In this document: positions 6,028 to 8,443 of the stretch, one piece after another | Layout: the number at the start of each line of letters is the position of its first letter | Numbering within the stretch: the stretch's first letter is position 1 | Source of the DNA: Xanthobacteraceae bacterium | GTDB taxonomy: Bacteria > Pseudomonadota > Alphaproteobacteria > Rhizobiales > Xanthobacteraceae | Length of the DNA stretch: 8,443 nucleotides | Direction: 5' to 3' | Assembly (NCBI GenBank): GCA_030044035.1 | Contig: JASHWN010000304.1 | Span: 1 to 8,443 of the forward strand | Made by a program: the position numbers and the translations under genes | Notes under the pieces: generated by a model | What the model was told of the DNA's origin: nothing | The model's database searches: none | What the model saw: only the letters and a program-made list of their open reading frames with translations

Positions 6028-7320
6028 TTAGGGCCGCGTTTGTCCGCTGCCGCGGATGCGATATTTGAAAGTGGTTAGTTGCTCGACGCCGACCGGACCG
6101 CGAGCGTGAAGGCGCCCGGTGGCGATGCCGATCTCGGCGCCGAAGCCGAATTCGCCGCCGTCGGCGAATTGCGTCGAGGCGTTGTGCAGAACGATTGCCG
6201 AATCGACCTCGCGCAAGAATTTTTCGGCCGCTTTCTTGTCTTCGGTAATGATCGCGTCGGTGTGATGCGAGCCGTAGCGCTCGATATGAGCAATCGCACC
6301 ATCGACGCCGTCAACGACGCCCGCGGTGATGATGGCATCGAGGTACTCGGTGCTCCAGTCGGTCTCGTTCGCCGGCTTGACGCGCGCGTCCACCGCCTGC
6401 GCGGCAGCGTCGCCGCGAATCTCGCAGCCGGCTTCGAGCAGCATGGCGACGAGCGGCTTGAGCAGCTTCGGCGCGGCCTTGCGATCGACCAGTAGCGTTT
6501 CGGCGGCTCCGCAGACGCCGGTCCGGCGCATTTTGGCGTTGAGCACGATGGCTTTGGCCATCGCGAGCTTGGCCTTGGCGTCGACATAGACGTGGCAGAC
6601 GCCCTCGAGATGGGCGAACACCGGGATGCGCGCCTCGCTCTGCACGCGGGCGACCAGGCTTTTGCCGCCGCGCGGCACCAACACGTCGATGGCGCCATCA
6701 AGGCCGGCGAGCATCATGCCGACGGCCTCACGTTCGCGGGTCGGCACCAACGAGATTGCCGCGCCGGGTAGCTCCGCCTCGCGCAGCCCGGCCACGAGCG
6801 CGGCATGAATGGCTTGTGAGGAGCGAAAACTATCGGAGCCGCCGCGCAACACCACGGCGTTGCCGGCCTTCAGGCACAATGCGCCGGCATCGGCCGTCAC
6901 GTTTGGGCGACTCTCGTAGATCACGCCCACTACGCCGAGCGGCACCCGCACTCGCTCGATGCGCATGCCATTCGGCCGCCGCCACGAGGCCATGACGGTG
7001 TCGACCGGGTCATTGAGCTTGCGGACCGTCTCGATCCCTGCCGCTATCGCCTCAACCCGCGCCTCGTTGAGGGCAAGCCGATCGATGAAGGCGGCGGTCG
7101 CCTGGGCGGCCTCGGCCTGCGCCACGTCCTGGGCATTCGCGGCAAGGATTGCGGCGCGAGAGGCGCGAACGGCCTGCGCCATGGCGGCCAGCGCTCGGTT
7201 CTTTTGCTTAGCCGAGGCGAGAGCAACGGCGCGGGCGGCCTCGCGGACATCGCGGCCGAGCGCCCGCATGGCCGCTTCAAGCTTGCCGGGGCTTCCAACC
7301 GCCTGCAGGGGAGCGTTCAT
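6028..7320 (-). CDS. proA: Gamma-glutamyl phosphate reductase ProA (glutamate-5-semialdehyde dehydrogenase)
   Basis: ProA uses NADPH to reduce gamma-glutamyl phosphate from ProB to glutamate-5-semialdehyde, the second step of proline synthesis. The 430-residue protein covers the family from end to end: the N-terminal helices, [37 protein letters not shown] (the cofactor-binding segment near 125-161), [11 protein letters not shown], and the active-site segment [13 protein letters not shown] with catalytic Cys270. The C-terminal part contains [42 protein letters not shown] and [14 protein letters not shown]. The ATG at 7320 gives the expected start (MNAPLQAV), though its ribosome binding site is weak. 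Unusually for a proBA pair, about 780 bases and an opposite-strand gene separate it from proB, so it probably has its own promoter (see 7460-7488). It precedes nadD. Confidence 0.97.
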   Translation of the reverse strand: MNAPLQAVGSPGKLEAAMRALGRDVREAARAVALASAKQKNRALAAMAQAVRASRAAILAANAQDVAQAEAAQATAAFIDRLALNEARVEAIAAGIETVRKLNDPVDTVMASWRRPNGMRIERVRVPLGVVGVIYESRPNVTADAGALCLKAGNAVVLRGGSDSFRSSQAIHAALVAGLREAELPGAAISLVPTREREAVGMMLAGLDGAIDVLVPRGGKSLVARVQSEARIPVFAHLEGVCHVYVDAKAKLAMAKAIVLNAKMRRTGVCGAAETLLVDRKAAPKLLKPLVAMLLEAGCEIRGDAAAQAVDARVKPANETDWSTEYLDAIITAGVVDGVDGAIAHIERYGSHHTDAIITEDKKAAEKFLREVDSAIVLHNASTQFADGGEFGFGAEIGIATGRLHARGPVGVEQLTTFKYRIRGSGQTRP

Positions 7321-7459
7321 GGCATTGATCCGGCTGGTATTCGCCGTGTCCTAGCACGTTCACAAAGACCCGGCGAGGCGGTGGTCCAACGCTGCGGCGC
7401 CCGCCGCCGCAGGCCACTGATGGCTTTCTCCGAGTCGAATTGTCAGGCGACCTCCTGTG

Positions 7460-7488
7460 AATATCGGGGATAGTTTTCCAACCGTCAA
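7460..7488 (-). promoter_or_regulatory. Candidate promoter for proA
   Basis: On the minus strand, TTGACG (7488-7483) is separated by 17 bases from GATATT (7465-7460). This is a good match at -35 and a 4/6 match at -10 to a housekeeping sigma-factor promoter. Transcription would start near 7453, giving a proA leader of about 130 bases. It fits the need for a separate proA promoter. Confidence 0.45.
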
Positions 7489-7494
7489 AACCGT

Positions 7495-7512
7495 GAATCC
7501 ATAACGAATCCA
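7495..7512. repeat. Phased direct repeat GAATCCA x2
   Basis: GAATCCA occurs at 7495-7501 and 7506-7512, 11 bases apart and so on the same face of the helix. It lies just upstream of the proposed proA -35 element, where an activator would bind. Each copy contains GAATC, a match to the CcrM methylation site GANTC. The binding protein is unknown. Confidence 0.45.
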
Positions 7513-7614
7513 AAAGCTTGATTGTTTGAAATTGTAATAGGTCCTTTCGACGGCAGCAATAATCTCCGGAACGGCGGCCGGTCCCGCCCGTTGCGGCCAA
7601 AGACCCGCAAATTT

Positions 7615-7619
7615 GGAGG
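7615..7619 (+). promoter_or_regulatory. Ribosome binding site deciding the small gene's start
   Basis: GGAGG lies five bases before the ATG at 7625 but only two bases before the ATG at 7622, and it overlaps the TTG at 7613. This favours 7625 as the start. Confidence 0.7.
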
Positions 7620-7624
7620 GCATG

Positions 7625-7930
7625 ATGCGCTTACAGACTGAGACGCGGTCACACCGGTTGCCCAAATCCTTCCCGGTCGGTGCCGTCTATGTGGTGGAGG
7701 GGAGAGGCGGTGACCATGGCCGGCTTAGCGTTTCGGCCCGCTACGTTGTCATGCCTGGCGGCAAGCGGATCGACGTGCCTGCCCAACTGGATGAGGCGGC
7801 AGCCGCGCCCGTCCGCCGACGCCTGCGGCTGGTCAGTTCCGGCCGGCCGGCATCCCGGCCAAAAAGATTTTCGCGCCGCCTGAAAAAATTTGTCGTCGCG
7901 GCAGGAACTGCCGCCCAGGCGACACGTTGA
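7625..7930 (+). CDS. Small basic hypothetical protein on the opposite strand, between proA and proB
   Basis: I do not recognise this family. The 101-residue product has no signal peptide or membrane segment. Its first half (RLPKSFPVGAVYVVEGRGG followed by LSVSARYVVMPGGKRIDVP) alternates hydrophobic and polar residues with Gly turns, suggesting a small beta-rich fold. Its second half is strongly basic (RRRLRLVSSGRPASRPKRFSRRLKKF), possibly a nucleic-acid or anionic-surface binding tail. Evidence that it is real: a GGAGG ribosome binding site at good spacing, an uninterrupted frame, and a strong plus-strand hairpin terminator 55 bases after the stop. It is divergent from proA and convergent with proB, so it is transcribed alone. 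The overlapping frames on either strand have no comparable support. It may be a lineage-specific gene. No function is proposed. Confidence 0.7.
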   Translation: MRLQTETRSHRLPKSFPVGAVYVVEGRGGDHGRLSVSARYVVMPGGKRIDVPAQLDEAAAAPVRRRLRLVSSGRPASRPKRFSRRLKKFVVAAGTAAQATR

Positions 7931-7984
7931 CAGTCAGGCGCCGGGCGAAGCCCCCCAGCCCCTCACCCTCAATCACCCGGCGTC

Positions 7985-8024
7985 GAACCCCGGTCGCGTT
8001 AGCGGCCGGGGTTCATCCTTTCTT
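7985..8024 (+). terminator. Rho-independent terminator of the small plus-strand gene
   Basis: GAACCCCGGTCGC (7985-7997) pairs with GCGGCCGGGGTTC (8002-8014) around a GTTA loop. The 13-bp stem contains one G-T wobble and is followed by ATCCTTTCTT. The T-rich side is on the plus strand only, so it ends the small gene. The same hairpin may also slow polymerase coming from proB, but there is no T-run on that side. Confidence 0.8.
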
Positions 8025-8099
8025 GGGGCTGTTGCCGCTTGTTTGCGCGTTTCCAGGCCCCGCCGCGGAACCGGCCGCCGATTAACGGGTTGGCGCCTG

Positions 8100-8443
8100 T
8101 CAGGCGCGATTGACCACCAGGTCATCCCGATGAACCATTTCGGCGCGTCCGGAGAAGCCGAGGATCGATGCAATATCGGCTGAGGAGCGGCCCCTGATTT
8201 TTTGCGCATCTGGGGCGTCGTAGGCGCATAGCCCGCGGCCGACCTCGGCGCCGTCGGGACCGCGGATAATGACGGCATCGCCCCGCCCAAAGCTGCCATC
8301 GACGCGCACCACGCCGGCCGGCAGCAGGCTTTTGCCCCGCCGCAGCGCCGCCACGGCGCCGGCGTCGATAGTCAGCGTCCCTTTGGGCTCGAGCGAGCCT
8401 GCGATCCATTTCTTGCGCGCCGCCACCGGGGTTCCGGCGGCAA
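8100..8443 (-). CDS. proB: Glutamate 5-kinase ProB, C-terminal part (PUA domain)
   Basis: Only the last ~114 codons are in the window; the start and kinase domain lie beyond the right edge. The visible sequence ([74 protein letters not shown]) is the linker and PUA domain of ProB, including the ARKKWI start and the typical IxGxxSxxI-like end. ProB phosphorylates glutamate to gamma-glutamyl phosphate, which ProA reduces. The PUA domain is found in many bacterial ProB proteins and is linked to regulation of the enzyme. The frame ends at a TGA at 8100-8102. A perfect but loop-less inverted repeat (GCGCCTG, CAGGCGC) spans the stop. No T-rich minus-strand terminator follows. proA is the next gene in the same direction but not adjacent. 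Confidence 0.95.
   Translation of the reverse strand, partial: AAGTPVAARKKWIAGSLEPKGTLTIDAGAVAALRRGKSLLPAGVVRVDGSFGRGDAVIIRGPDGAEVGRGLCAYDAPDAQKIRGRSSADIASILGFSGRAEMVHRDDLVVNRA

Larger units (their letters stand above)
7321..7624. other. Divergent intergenic region between proA and the small plus-strand gene
   Basis: No convincing coding frame is present. Minus-strand frames through here start at rare codons and resemble nothing I know. The part at about 7455-7560 is clearly AT-richer than the rest of the window and carries the proA promoter candidate and phased GAATCCA repeats. A GC hairpin (CTGCGGCG paired with CGCCGCAG, 7392-7412) lies in the presumed proA leader. I found no good plus-strand promoter for the small gene. 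Confidence 0.6.

Noticed and set aside
7444..7456. AGGAGG followed four bases later by CTG on the minus strand, a possible proA leader peptide of about 28 codons
   Set aside because: The motif sits at the predicted transcription start of the proA promoter candidate, so it would be at or outside the mRNA 5' end, and no ATG, GTG or TTG follows at a usable distance.
7360..7665. 101-codon minus-strand frame covering the proA upstream region
   Set aside because: It starts at a TTG with no good ribosome binding site, overlaps the small plus-strand gene and its ribosome binding site, contains the AT-rich promoter-like stretch, and resembles no known protein.
8093..8107. Perfect inverted repeat across the proB stop codon
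   Set aside because: The arms are separated by only one base, so it cannot form a normal hairpin, and no T-run follows.

Overview
The window is a GC-rich chromosomal segment. Gene content, gene order and protein sequences suggest an alphaproteobacterium of the Hyphomicrobiales (Rhizobiales), probably near the Bradyrhizobium/Xanthobacteraceae group. This is judged by recognition and has not been tested by a search. No phage, insertion sequence, CRISPR array, tRNA or rRNA is visible.

Eight genes lie on the minus strand and read from the right edge to the left edge: proB (only its 3' end, PUA domain), proA, nadD, rsfS, rlmH, an envC-type gene, ctpA, and a YibQ/DUF610-type divergent polysaccharide deacetylase whose 3' end runs off the left edge. 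ProB and ProA make proline from glutamate. NadD is a step of NAD synthesis. RsfS and RlmH both act on the 50S ribosomal subunit. The last three genes belong to the cell envelope: a coiled-coil amidase activator, a periplasmic PDZ protease joined to it by an ATGA overlap, and a membrane-anchored deacetylase-like protein.

The only departure from this one-way layout is the ~780-base gap between proB and proA. It holds one small, unrecognised gene on the plus strand. This gene has a GGAGG ribosome binding site at good spacing and a 13-bp hairpin terminator after its stop, so it looks like a genuine independent unit that separates proB from proA. To its left is an AT-richer stretch with a plausible proA promoter and an 11-bp-phased GAATCCA direct repeat.

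Other signals are a strong intrinsic terminator between ctpA and the deacetylase, a 12-codon upstream ORF that overlaps the deacetylase start, two short tandem duplications between rlmH and envC, and good Shine-Dalgarno sequences in front of CTG codons at nadD and rsfS, whose ATG/GTG starts are poorly supported. Both EnvC and the deacetylase-like protein lack expected catalytic residues, which fits regulatory or binding roles. The core of the window is conserved housekeeping DNA, and I do not see a clear new multi-gene system. The small plus-strand gene is the best candidate for something undescribed.
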